From: Yinghuangia sp045039925
Lineage (GTDB): Bacteria; Actinomycetota; Actinomycetes; Streptomycetales; Streptomycetaceae
Direction of reading: 5' to 3'
Assembly (NCBI GenBank): GCA_045039925.1
Contig: CP108400.1
Coordinates: forward strand, 9,300,001 to 9,364,000
Length of the DNA: 64,000 nt
Translations under genes and position numbers: made by a program
In this document: positions 16,975 through 25,599 of the stretch, piece by piece
Layout: every line of letters begins with the position of its first letter
Position numbering within the stretch: the first letter of the stretch is position 1
The notes under the pieces: generated by a model
Database searches by the model: none
Told to the model about the DNA's origin: nothing
What the model saw: the letters and a program-made list of their open reading frames with translations, nothing else

Positions 16975-18137
16975 ACCGCGACGTACGCGACGATCCCGCG
17001 ACCAGCGAGCCGCCCGCCGCGCGCCCGGGAGACTCCGCCGAGACGGGCCCGAACCTCACGAAGACGTCCTCCGAGTCTTCATCCTCCTCGTCGTCTCCTG
17101 CGCCGTCGGAGCCGCCCGCGGGCGTGGGCAAGGCGTCCCTCGACCTGGGCGGCGCGCGGCGCGGCCCGCTGGGCTTCCTGTTCACACACGCCGGAGGTTC
17201 CGGCGCGACGCAGCACATCGCGCTGCTGGTCGCGCTGGGACTGCTGTTCGTGATCGGGCTGACCACCAAGGGGGACCGCTTCGCGACCAGCAGCAACATG
17301 GTCACGATCCTGTCGCTCGCGGCCGTGGTCGGCGTGATCACCGTGGGCATGACGTTCGTGATCATCGGCGGCGGCATCGACCTGTCGGTGGGCGCCCTCA
17401 TGGCGTTGTCGTCGGTCTGGGCGACCACCGTCGCGACCCAGGACACCGGCCTGTTCGGCATGTTGTTCACGGCCGTCGTCGTGGGACTCGTGTGCGGCCT
17501 GCTCAACGGCGTGCTGATCGCGTTCGGCGGTCTCGTGGCGTTCATCGTCACACTCGCGGTGAGCGTCTCGGCACGCGGCCTCGCCGAGCAGATCTCCGAC
17601 CGGAAGTCGCAACTCGTCGAGGTGGACGGCTTCCTGAAGATCGCCGAGAACAAGTACTTCGGCATCCCGATGCACGTGTACCTGTTCCTGGTCGTCGTGG
17701 TGGTGGGCTGGGTCGTCCTCAACCGCACCACCTTCGGCCGGCGCACGTTCGCGGTCGGCGGCAACCCGGAGGCCGCACGGCTCGCGGGCATCAACGTCCG
17801 CCTGCACACCTGCCTGCTGTACGTCGTGTCCGGCCTGTGCTGCGGGATCGCCGCGATCATGCTGACCGCGCAGGCCAACACCGGCGCCAGCACGCACGGC
17901 CAGCTCTACGAACTCGACGCGATAGCCGCCGTGGTCATCGGCGGGACGCTGCTCACCGGCGGCTTCGGGTCGGTCGTGGGGTCGATCCTCGGCGTCCTCG
18001 TGTTCACCACCATCCAGGACCTGTTCATCCTCAACAACCTCGCGTCGCCGATCCAGCAGATCGCCAAGGGCGTGATCATCATCGCGGTCCTGCTGATCCA
18101 GCGCTGGGGCGGCGTGCGCAGGCGCGTGAACGCCTGA
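16971..18137 (+). CDS. Sugar ABC transporter permease (RbsC/XylH type)
   Basis: 388 residues. After an unusually long Ser/Pro/Glu-rich cytoplasmic tail of about 60 residues come eight or more membrane segments of the BPD_transp_2 family. The GGGIDLSVGALMAL motif near the third helix and LTGGFGSVVGSILGVL near the end are family hallmarks. GTG 16971 overlaps the TGA of the ATPase gene (GTGA), indicating translational coupling. The Ser-rich tail contains a run of seven Ser residues and looks like a repeat expansion rather than a domain. Confidence 0.93.
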   Translation: MNRDVRDDPATSEPPAARPGDSAETGPNLTKTSSESSSSSSSPAPSEPPAGVGKASLDLGGARRGPLGFLFTHAGGSGATQHIALLVALGLLFVIGLTTKGDRFATSSNMVTILSLAAVVGVITVGMTFVIIGGGIDLSVGALMALSSVWATTVATQDTGLFGMLFTAVVVGLVCGLLNGVLIAFGGLVAFIVTLAVSVSARGLAEQISDRKSQLVEVDGFLKIAENKYFGIPMHVYLFLVVVVVGWVVLNRTTFGRRTFAVGGNPEAARLAGINVRLHTCLLYVVSGLCCGIAAIMLTAQANTGASTHGQLYELDAIAAVVIGGTLLTGGFGSVVGSILGVLVFTTIQDLFILNNLASPIQQIAKGVIIIAVLLIQRWGGVRRRVNA

Positions 18138-18225
18138 CCGAACGTGCCCCGGCACCGCCCGCCCGCCCGCATGCGCGCGGCGCGGCGGAGTCCCCTTCCT
18201 CGACCTGCGCGGCGCGACGTACCCC

Positions 18226-18299
18226 AGCCTCGTACCCCCAGCCCTCGTACCCCCAGCGCTCGTTCGTCCAGCCCTCGTACCTCCAGCCCTCGTTCCCCT
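18226..18299. repeat. Degenerate 15-bp tandem repeats between permease and lipoprotein genes
   Basis: Five consecutive units (one of 14 bp, four of 15 bp) of the form AGCCCTCGTACCCCC, filling most of the 174-bp spacer. The substrate-binding-protein gene starts 12 bp after the array, and the last unit runs directly into its ribosome-binding region. No ORF is evident. Confidence 0.85.
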
Positions 18300-18311
18300 C
18301 GGGAGTCATCC

Positions 18312-19367
18312 ATGTCCCAGCTCCATCGCAGAGGCTTCATCCTGGGCGGCGCCGCACTCGGCGCCGGCGCCCTCGTGGCGGGATGCACCGACAACTCGTC
18401 GGACAAGGACACCGGCCCGCAGGTCAAGGCGCCGGCCGCGGCGTCGGGCAGCCCCGAGCCCCCCGGAAAGCCCGTCACCATCGGCTTCTCCGCGCCGGCC
18501 GCCGACCACGGCTGGATCGGTGCGATCAGCCTCAACGCCAAGGCGCAGGCGAAGGAGTTCTCCGACGTCACGCTCAAGGCGACGGAGGGCACCAACGACG
18601 TCAACCAGCAGATCCAGCAGGTGCAGTCGCTGATCGACTCCAAGGTCGACGTGCTGGTGATCCTGCCGTACGACGGCAAGGCGCTCACCGCCGTGGCGCG
18701 GCGCTCGATGGAGGCCGGCATCCCGGTCGTCAACCTGGACCGCGTCTTCGCGAACGCCCTGTCGTACCGCACCTGGATCGGCGGCGACAACTACGGGATG
18801 GGCGTCAACGCGGGCACCTACATCGCCGCGCAGATGAAGCAGGCCGGCAAGACGAACCCGATCGTGGTCGAGGTCGCCGGGCTCGACAACCTCGAACTCA
18901 CCCAGCAGCGCAGCCAGGGCTTTCGCGAGGCGCTGGAAGCGGCAGGCATGAAGGTCGCGGCCCGGCAGGCCGCGGACTTCACCGCGGCGGTCGGCCAGCG
19001 GGTGGCGGCCCAGGTGCTCCAGGCCAACGGCAAGATCGACGCGATGTGGAACCACGACGACGACCAGGGCATCGGCGTCATGGCGGCGATCAAGCAGGCG
19101 GGCCGCGACAACGAGTTCCTGATGGTGGGTGGCGCCGGGTCGAAGAAGGCCATGGAGGACATCAAGGCCGACAACACCCCCATGAAGGCCACCGTGCTCT
19201 ACCCGCCGAGCATGGCGTCGTCCGCGATCATCCTGGCCCGCATGATCGGCCAGGCGAAATCGCTCGCCGACCTGGCCGAGCTGGAGGTGCCCGCGTCGAT
19301 CACCACGTACTCGGCCGTGGTCACCAAGGAGAACGTCGACCGCTACCTGCCCACCGCGTTCTCGTAG
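18312..19367 (+). CDS. Sugar ABC transporter substrate-binding lipoprotein (RbsB type)
   Basis: 351 residues. The N-terminus has a twin-arginine-like start (HRRGF), a hydrophobic stretch and a lipobox LVAGC with the lipidated Cys at 25. A Ser/Pro/Ala linker precedes a type-1 periplasmic-binding fold (Peripla_BP_4): VTIGFSAPAADHGWIGAISLNAKAQ, then VDVLVILPYDGKALTAVA. It captures the sugar outside the membrane for the permease/ATPase pair. The start is ATG 18312 with a CGGGAG-type ribosome-binding site; the longer upstream frame runs through the tandem repeats and is not used. Confidence 0.93.
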   Translation: MSQLHRRGFILGGAALGAGALVAGCTDNSSDKDTGPQVKAPAAASGSPEPPGKPVTIGFSAPAADHGWIGAISLNAKAQAKEFSDVTLKATEGTNDVNQQIQQVQSLIDSKVDVLVILPYDGKALTAVARRSMEAGIPVVNLDRVFANALSYRTWIGGDNYGMGVNAGTYIAAQMKQAGKTNPIVVEVAGLDNLELTQQRSQGFREALEAAGMKVAARQAADFTAAVGQRVAAQVLQANGKIDAMWNHDDDQGIGVMAAIKQAGRDNEFLMVGGAGSKKAMEDIKADNTPMKATVLYPPSMASSAIILARMIGQAKSLADLAELEVPASITTYSAVVTKENVDRYLPTAFS

Positions 19368-19457
19368 CCGACCACCCTGCGGCGGCGACCGGGGCGTCCG
19401 GTCGCCGCCGCGTCACCGTCACGCGCCGGCGTCCCGAACGAAAGGCACCCCACACCC

Positions 19458-20714
19458 ATGTCGCCACTTCCCCAGCACCCCCGAACCGCACGCCCGCTCC
19501 TGGGTGTCGGCATGGTCGGGCACTCCTTCATGGGACGTGTCCACTCGCACGCGTGGCGCTCCGTGAACGCGTTCTTCGACCTGCCCATGCAGCCGGACCT
19601 GCGGGTCGTGGCCGGCCGCGACGCGTCGCGCGTCGCCGCCGCGGCGGCACGCCTGGGCTGGGCCGAGTCGACGACGGACTGGCGCGAACTCCTCGACCGG
19701 GACGACATCGCGCTGATCGACATCTGCGCCCAGGGCTCCGTACACGCGGAGGTCGCGATCGCCGCGCTGGAGGCCGGCAAGCACGTGCTGTGCGAGAAGC
19801 CGCTGGCGAACTCGCCCGCCGAGGCGGAGGCGATGGCCCGGGCGGCGGCGAAGGCCGCCGAACGCGGGGTCCTGGCGATGGTCGGGTTCAACTACCGCCG
19901 CGTCCCGGCGCTGACCCTGGCCCGCCGGCTCGTCGCCGAGGGCAGGCTCGGCACGATCCGCCACGTCCGCGCGCGCTACCTCCAGGACTGGATCGTCGAC
20001 CCCGAACACCCGCTGGTGTGGCGGCTGGTACGCGAGCAGGCGGGCTCGGGCGCGCTCGGCGACATCGGCGCGCACATCATCGACCTGGCCGAGTTCCTGA
20101 CCGGGGATCACATCACCGGGGTGAGCGCCGTCACCGAGACGTTCGTCCACAAGCGCCCGCTGGGCACGGCCGGCACCGGCATCGGGGCCCAGGCCGCCGG
20201 CCCCGCGCGTACCGGCGCCGACGCCGACGTCGGCGGCTCGGCCACCGGTATCGGCACGGTGACCGTCGACGACGCCGCCATCTTCCTGGCCCGGACGTCG
20301 GGCGGCGCGCTCGCGACCTTCGAGGCCACCCGCTTCGCCACCGGCCGCAAGAACGCGCTGAGCATCGAGCTCAACGGCTCGCGCGGCAGCGTCTCCTTCG
20401 ACTTCGAAGCCATGAACGACCTGTGGTTCCACGACCACGACGAACCTGCGGACACCGCCGGCTTCCGCCGCATCACCGTCACCGAGCCCACCCACCCCTA
20501 CACCGGCGCGTGGTGGCCCCCCGGCCACGGCCTCGGGTACGAGCACAGCTTCACCCACCAGGCCCGCGACCTGGTCGAGGCCATCGCGACCGGTACGGCG
20601 CCGCAGCCCTCGTTCGACGACGGGCTCAGAGTCCAGCGCGTCCTGGCCGCCGTCGAGGCGAGCGCCGCGGACCACAGCCGCTGGACGCCGGTCGAAGGCC
20701 GACCGCACCCGTGA
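19458..20714 (+). CDS. Gfo/Idh/MocA-family NAD(P)-dependent sugar oxidoreductase
   Basis: 418 residues. The N-terminal Rossmann fold has GVGMVGHSFMGRVHS, and the family signature VLCEKPLA carries the catalytic Lys. The C-terminal domain has DIGAHIIDLAEFLTG, with the catalytic Asp/His pair. A Gly/Ala-rich insertion (about residues 235-262) is extra relative to typical members. It oxidises a free sugar, often at C3. Position directly after the binding protein (90 bp) suggests it acts on the imported sugar, with the TIM-barrel isomerase as partner. Regulation is likely shared with the ABC operon. Confidence 0.88.
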   Translation: MSPLPQHPRTARPLLGVGMVGHSFMGRVHSHAWRSVNAFFDLPMQPDLRVVAGRDASRVAAAAARLGWAESTTDWRELLDRDDIALIDICAQGSVHAEVAIAALEAGKHVLCEKPLANSPAEAEAMARAAAKAAERGVLAMVGFNYRRVPALTLARRLVAEGRLGTIRHVRARYLQDWIVDPEHPLVWRLVREQAGSGALGDIGAHIIDLAEFLTGDHITGVSAVTETFVHKRPLGTAGTGIGAQAAGPARTGADADVGGSATGIGTVTVDDAAIFLARTSGGALATFEATRFATGRKNALSIELNGSRGSVSFDFEAMNDLWFHDHDEPADTAGFRRITVTEPTHPYTGAWWPPGHGLGYEHSFTHQARDLVEAIATGTAPQPSFDDGLRVQRVLAAVEASAADHSRWTPVEGRPHP

Positions 20715-20726
20715 GGGCCGGGAACG

Positions 20727-22457
20727 TCACCCGCGCGGGCGTTTCGCGGCGAGGAACTTCCGCAGCTCGGCCAACGGCCACGTGTTGACGACGTCGTCCT
20801 TGGTGAGCCACGCCCGCTGAGCGGTGCCGACGCCGAAGCGGATGTACGGCAGGTGTGTCGTGGAGTGCGCGTCGGAGTCGATCGAGAACTTCACGCCGTA
20901 CTTCTTGGCCCGCAGGACGTCCTCGTCGCGCAGGTCCAGGCGCTCGGGGTGCGAGTCGATCTCCAGCGCGGTGCCGGTGCGGGCGCACGCCTCGAACACC
21001 GCGTCGAAGTCGGCGTCGATGCCCGAGCGCTTGCCGATGCGGCGGGTGGTGGGATGGCCGATGACGGAGACGTACGGGTTCTCGCACGCGCGGATCAGGC
21101 GGCGCGTCAGTTCGTCCCGGCTCTGCGTGAAGTGGGAGTGGATCGAGGCGACGCAGATGTCGAACCCGGCGAGCACCTCGTCCGGCCAGTCGAGCGAGCC
21201 GTCCGGCGCGATGTTGAGCTCGGTGCCGTGCAGCAGCCGCATGCGCCCGTGCGTGCCGTCGAGGGCCCGCACCCGGTCGCGCTGCGCGAGCATCTTCTCG
21301 GTGGTCATGCGCTGCATGTAGAGGTTCGGCGCGTGGTCGGTGACGGCGTAGTACGCGTACCCGCGCGCCGCCGCCGTCGCGACCATGTCCTCCAGCGAGG
21401 AGACCCCGTCCGTCAGGTCGGTGTGGGTGTGCAGGTCGCCGCGGATGTCGGCCTCGGTCACCAGGTCGGGCAGCTCTCCGCGCAGCCCCGCCTCGATCTC
21501 GCCGCGGTTCTCGCGCAGCGGCGGCGGGATCCACGGCAGGTCCAGCCGCTCGTAGATCTCCCGCTCGGTCTCGGAGACGATCATCGCGCCGCTCTTGGCG
21601 TGGAACAGGCCGTACTCGGACAACTTGAGCTTGCGGCGCACCGCGATCTCGCGGATCCGGACGTTGTGCTCCTTCGAGCCGGTGAAGTACTGGAGCCCGG
21701 CACCCCACGCGCTCGGCGGCAGCACCCGCAGGTCGACCTGAAGGCCCTTGGTGGTGCGGATCGAGGTCTTCTTCTCCCCGCCCGCGATGATCTCGGCGGT
21801 CTGCGGGAGCTCGCCGATGGCCGCCATGAACGGCGCGGAGTCCTCCGCCGCGACCAGGATGTCGATGTCGCCGATCGTCTCCCGCATGCGGCGCAGCGAC
21901 CCGGCGTACGTGCACCGCACGCACCCGTCGATCGCCGACAACTCCGCGACGATCTGCTCGGCGACGGCCATCGCGGCGCTGATCAGGATGCGGCCGCCCG
22001 CCTTCTGCATGAGCTCGATGCCGTGCCGGATGTTGTCCTCGGTCTTGGCGCCGAACCCCTTGAGGCCGCGCAGCCGGTGCCGCCCGATCGCGCCGAGGAG
22101 CTCGTCGACGGACGAGATGCCCAGGTCCTCGTACAACTGCATGGCCTTGCGCGGGCCGAGGCCCGGGATCGCCACCAGCTCGCGGACTCCCGGGGGGATC
22201 GCGGTGCGGGCCTCCTCGACGACCGCGATGCTGCCGCCTTCGAGGTACTCGGCCACCTTGTCGGCGATCGACTTGCCGACGTTCGGGATCCCGCGCAGCC
22301 CCTTGGCGTCCAGCTCGGCGACGTCGGAGGCGTAACCGGCGATCGCACGGGCGGCCTTCTCGTACGCGCGCGCCTTGAACGCGTCGCCCTGCGTGATGGA
22401 CAGGAGGTCGGCGTACTCCTGGAGCAGCGCCGCCACGGTCTCGTTTGCCCGTGCCAT
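20727..22457 (-). CDS. polX: DNA polymerase/3'-5' exonuclease PolX
   Basis: 576 residues. The N-terminal family-X polymerase part has helix-hairpin-helix repeats (IPNVGKSIADKV, IPGLGPRKAMQLYEDLGI) and a catalytic GSLRR...GDIDIL motif with Asp197 and Asp199, plus a third Asp in VDLRVLP. The C-terminal PHP nuclease starts at about residue 338 with HTHTDLTDG, DHAP, GTELN, SIHSHF, GHPTTR and DSDAHS metal-binding motifs. It fills gaps in base-excision repair. ATG 22457 is chosen because the preceding residues have no homologous role; a weak GGGGGT lies upstream. It is convergent with the oxidoreductase, with 12 bp between stops. Confidence 0.93.
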   Translation of the reverse strand: MARANETVAALLQEYADLLSITQGDAFKARAYEKAARAIAGYASDVAELDAKGLRGIPNVGKSIADKVAEYLEGGSIAVVEEARTAIPPGVRELVAIPGLGPRKAMQLYEDLGISSVDELLGAIGRHRLRGLKGFGAKTEDNIRHGIELMQKAGGRILISAAMAVAEQIVAELSAIDGCVRCTYAGSLRRMRETIGDIDILVAAEDSAPFMAAIGELPQTAEIIAGGEKKTSIRTTKGLQVDLRVLPPSAWGAGLQYFTGSKEHNVRIREIAVRRKLKLSEYGLFHAKSGAMIVSETEREIYERLDLPWIPPPLRENRGEIEAGLRGELPDLVTEADIRGDLHTHTDLTDGVSSLEDMVATAAARGYAYYAVTDHAPNLYMQRMTTEKMLAQRDRVRALDGTHGRMRLLHGTELNIAPDGSLDWPDEVLAGFDICVASIHSHFTQSRDELTRRLIRACENPYVSVIGHPTTRRIGKRSGIDADFDAVFEACARTGTALEIDSHPERLDLRDEDVLRAKKYGVKFSIDSDAHSTTHLPYIRFGVGTAQRAWLTKDDVVNTWPLAELRKFLAAKRPRG

Positions 22458-22509
22458 ACCCCCAGCCTGCGTCACCGGCCGGGGGTACGGCACGTCGGCC
22501 GGACGACCG

Positions 22510-23460
22510 TCACACGTTCAGCAGCGGCGCCACGTCCGTGTGCCACGCCGACATCTGGTCCTGGAGCTCGCTCAGCGAGCGGTTGCGGAAGCGGATCTGG
22601 AGGTGGTTGACGCCGATTTCGCCCATCGCGCGCATGTGTTCGGCGATCCGGTCCGGGCTGCCGGCCACCACGGGGGCGTCGCCGAGATCCCAGGCGGGCG
22701 TGCCGATGTGCACGGGTTCGGTGATGAAACCGATGTCGAGCGGACCGGAGAGGCCGGCCTCCTCGCGGATGCGCCTGATGTACGCGATGTCCTCGGCCAT
22801 CTGCGCACGCGGCGTGGCCTGCGGGATCCAGCCGTCGCCGCGCAGCGCGACCCGGCGCAGGGCGGGGCGGGCCTTGCCGCCGATCCAGATGGGGATGGAC
22901 GCCTGCACCGGCCGCGGCCCGAGGCCAAGGCCCCCGTCGGCGAACCGGGGGCCGGCGAGCGCGGGGTACTCGGCCGTGAAGGCGGCCCGGATGCCGTCCA
23001 GGGCCTCGTCGGTGATCGCCCCGCGCTGCTCGAACGGCACGCCCAGGGCGTCGAACTCGCCGCGCAGATGCCCCGCGCCGACGCCGAGCACGACCCGGCC
23101 GCCGGAGAGGTGGTCGAGCGTCATGAACGCCTTGGCGGTGGCGAACGGGTGCCGGTACGCCACGATGTAGACGTTCGACAGCAGCCGTACGGTGCTGGTG
23201 ACCCCGGCCAGCATGCCGAGCGTGGCCACGCAGTCGTACCACGTGGTGCTCATGTGGTCGGCCTCCGGCCCGGCGGGCACACCGATGTGGTCGCAGACGC
23301 CGATGTAGAAGAAGCCGGTGTCCTCCGCGTGCCGGGCGACGGCGACGATCTCGTCGACGCCGGCGTCGTACTCCCAGGGCTCGGCGGTGCTCTTGCTCTT
23401 CGTCTGGACCGGCAACTGCATGCCGTAGACGAGGCGGCCGGGCGGAACGATCGGGGCCAT
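22510..23460 (-). CDS. LLM-class (F420-dependent) oxidoreductase
   Basis: 316 residues, luciferase-like TIM barrel. Typical segments are GFFYIGVCDHI, VRLLSNVYIVAYRHPFATAKAFMTLDHLSGGRVVLGVGAG (cofactor-binding strands, with HLSGGR conserved) and PIWIGGKARPALRRVA. Actinobacterial members mostly use F420 and oxidise or reduce diverse small molecules. No partner gene defines the substrate. ATG 23460. It lies 52 bp upstream of polX on the same strand; co-transcription is possible but probably incidental. Confidence 0.88.
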   Translation of the reverse strand: MAPIVPPGRLVYGMQLPVQTKSKSTAEPWEYDAGVDEIVAVARHAEDTGFFYIGVCDHIGVPAGPEADHMSTTWYDCVATLGMLAGVTSTVRLLSNVYIVAYRHPFATAKAFMTLDHLSGGRVVLGVGAGHLRGEFDALGVPFEQRGAITDEALDGIRAAFTAEYPALAGPRFADGGLGLGPRPVQASIPIWIGGKARPALRRVALRGDGWIPQATPRAQMAEDIAYIRRIREEAGLSGPLDIGFITEPVHIGTPAWDLGDAPVVAGSPDRIAEHMRAMGEIGVNHLQIRFRNRSLSELQDQMSAWHTDVAPLLNV

Positions 23461-23641
23461 GGGCGGGTGCTCCGTTCTTCGCAGTGGGTGTCGGGAGGCC
23501 GCACACCGCTTCGGCGGGGCGCTACTCCGCAGTCGACACCGGCAGTTCTATCCGGCGAACAGTAGTGGTGAGAGCGTCCGGGCATTCCGCAGGCCGATCT
23601 GATATCCGGCGAACGGCAGGGTCACGGGCAGACTGGTCCGC

Positions 23642-24022
23642 ATGTCCCGACGCCACCGCGCACCGCGTTTGATCCATGTCGACGGTGAGGAGTACCGCTG
23701 GCACGTCGGGGGCGGCGGCGAGGGGAACCTGCTGCTCCGCGTCTGGCGCGCGGAGGGCCGAGGCACCCGGCGCCTCCACGTCACGGTCGAATTCTTCGAC
23801 CTGTGGCTCTACTTCCCGTGGTATTCCATCGCATCCGAGGAACGCCGCGCCGCGCTCCAGATCGAACCGGTGCGCCCCCGCTTCGTCGCCGCCGCCGTTC
23901 GCGAGGCGCGTGTCGCGGGCTGGGACCCCGCCGACCGCCGCAAAGTGCCCCCGGCGTGCCCCTGGCCCGACCCTGTCAAGCCCGAGCCCGACGCCCTGCC
24001 CCGCCCGGTCCGCGTCGACTGA
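23642..24022 (+). CDS. Hypothetical actinobacterial protein
   Basis: 126 residues, basic at the N-terminus and Pro-rich at the C-terminus, with Trp/Phe-rich strands in the middle (EEYRWHVGGGGEGNLLLRVWRAEG; VTVEFFDLWLYFPWYSI). No signal peptide or membrane helix. The fold looks like a small beta-sheet protein followed by a short helix (RRAALQIEPVRPRFVAAAVREA). The start is ATG 23642. No function is assigned; it stands alone between the LLM oxidoreductase and the carotenoid oxygenase. Confidence 0.6.
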   Translation: MSRRHRAPRLIHVDGEEYRWHVGGGGEGNLLLRVWRAEGRGTRRLHVTVEFFDLWLYFPWYSIASEERRAALQIEPVRPRFVAAAVREARVAGWDPADRRKVPPACPWPDPVKPEPDALPRPVRVD

Positions 24023-24128
24023 TCCTCCGCCTGGGAGGCAGACCGGCAAGGCACCGGGGCCTCGTTGGCGGTGCGGTGGCCACGGGCTTTCAATGGAGAG
24101 TGCGGACCCGTGATCCAGGGAGGCCGTC

Positions 24129-25565
24129 ATGACCACCGAGTCCGGAGCCTTCGACCCGTCCCGGGTGGCGCACCTCGTCGGGCCGTTCGCCCCGGTCACC
24201 GAGCAGGTCGACGCGGTCGACCTGCGGATCGAGGGCCGGTTGCCGGACGAACTGGACGGCGTCTACATCCGCAACGGGCCCAATCCGCGGTTCACGCCGA
24301 TCGGCTCGTACCTGTACCCGATCGACGGCGACGGGATGCTGCACGGGGTCTGGATGTCGCAGGGCCGCGCCCGCTACCGCAACCGCTTCGTCCGCACACC
24401 CGCGATGCGTGCGGAGGAGGCGGCGGGGCGGGCGCTGTGGGGCGGCCTGGAGTCGCTGATCCTGCCGGGCAAGGACCAGGTGGGGGAGGAGCTGGCGGAC
24501 ACCTTCAAGCCGCTGCCGGACGTGAACGTCGTCGAGCACGCGGGACGGCTCCTGGCCCTGGCGGAGTCGGACTGCCCGTACCGGATGGGCGCCGACCTCG
24601 GCACCGCGGGCAAGGAGACGTTCGACGGCCGCCTGCCCGCCGGGATCACCGCGCATCCCAAGGTCGATCCGGTGACGGGCGAGATGGCGGTGTTCTGCTA
24701 CCTGCTCGAACCGCCGTACCTGACATGGTCGGTCATCGGTCCGGACGGTGCGGTCACCCGCGGCCCCACGCCGGTGGAGGGGGTGGCGGACGCCTCGATG
24801 ATCCACGACATGGCGCTCACGAGCCGCTACCTCGTCCTCGTGCTGGCACCGGCCTTCTTCGACCTCGCGGCGGCCATGGGCGGCGGATCGTTCCTGGACT
24901 GGCGCCCCGAGCACGGCACCCGCATCGCGCTGATCCCGCGCGACGGCGGCCCGGTCCGCTGGGCGGACGACGAGGCGTTCTGGCTCTGGCACACCGTCAA
25001 CGCCTTCGATACGGCGGACGGGCATGTGGTGCTCGACTACGTGCAGTGGCCGTCGCTCGGCCTCGGCGGCGGGCCCGTCGGGGGTACGGCGCACTCCGGC
25101 CTCACGCGCGCCGACATCGATCCCGCGGCCGGTTCCGTACGGCGCACCCAACTCGACGACTCGCGCGTGGAACTGCCGCGTGTCGACGACCGGATGATCG
25201 GGCGACCGCACCGGCGCATCGGCGTCGCCGCCGGGAGCGGTCGGCACGAAGGGCTCATCGCGGGCGAGTTCGACGCCCTCCGCTGGTACGCCGTCGACAC
25301 CGCGGGGACGACCACCGGGACGACCACCGTGCTCTGGGACGCGGGCGACCTGGCCGTGGGCGAGCCCGCGTTCGCTCCGGTACCCGGCTCCGCGGGCGAG
25401 GAGGGCGGCTACTGGCTGGCCTTTGCCACCGACCGCACGGACGGCGCGAGTTGGCTCCTCGTCCTCCCGGCCGACGACCCGGCGCAGGGCCCCGTCGCCC
25501 GCATCGGCATCCCGGTCAGGGTGCCCCTCGGCCTGCACGGGGTCTGGTTGCCCACCGACGAGTGA
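24129..25565 (+). CDS. Carotenoid oxygenase (RPE65/CCD family)
   Basis: 478 residues. A seven-bladed propeller enzyme that cleaves a carotenoid or stilbene double bond using one Fe(II) held by four His. Candidate iron ligands are in TAHPKVDP, SMIHDMAL, FWLWHTVNAF and the C-terminal GLHGVWLP. The N-terminal LPDELDGVYIRNGPNP and DGDGMLHGVW segments are family hallmarks. ATG 24129 follows a GGGAGGC ribosome-binding site. No carotenoid biosynthesis gene is adjacent, so the substrate is open (apocarotenoid or lignin-type stilbene). Confidence 0.9.
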   Translation: MTTESGAFDPSRVAHLVGPFAPVTEQVDAVDLRIEGRLPDELDGVYIRNGPNPRFTPIGSYLYPIDGDGMLHGVWMSQGRARYRNRFVRTPAMRAEEAAGRALWGGLESLILPGKDQVGEELADTFKPLPDVNVVEHAGRLLALAESDCPYRMGADLGTAGKETFDGRLPAGITAHPKVDPVTGEMAVFCYLLEPPYLTWSVIGPDGAVTRGPTPVEGVADASMIHDMALTSRYLVLVLAPAFFDLAAAMGGGSFLDWRPEHGTRIALIPRDGGPVRWADDEAFWLWHTVNAFDTADGHVVLDYVQWPSLGLGGGPVGGTAHSGLTRADIDPAAGSVRRTQLDDSRVELPRVDDRMIGRPHRRIGVAAGSGRHEGLIAGEFDALRWYAVDTAGTTTGTTTVLWDAGDLAVGEPAFAPVPGSAGEEGGYWLAFATDRTDGASWLLVLPADDPAQGPVARIGIPVRVPLGLHGVWLPTDE

Positions 25566-25599
25566 CCGAACCGACGACGCGGGCGGCCGGCACGGGTCG

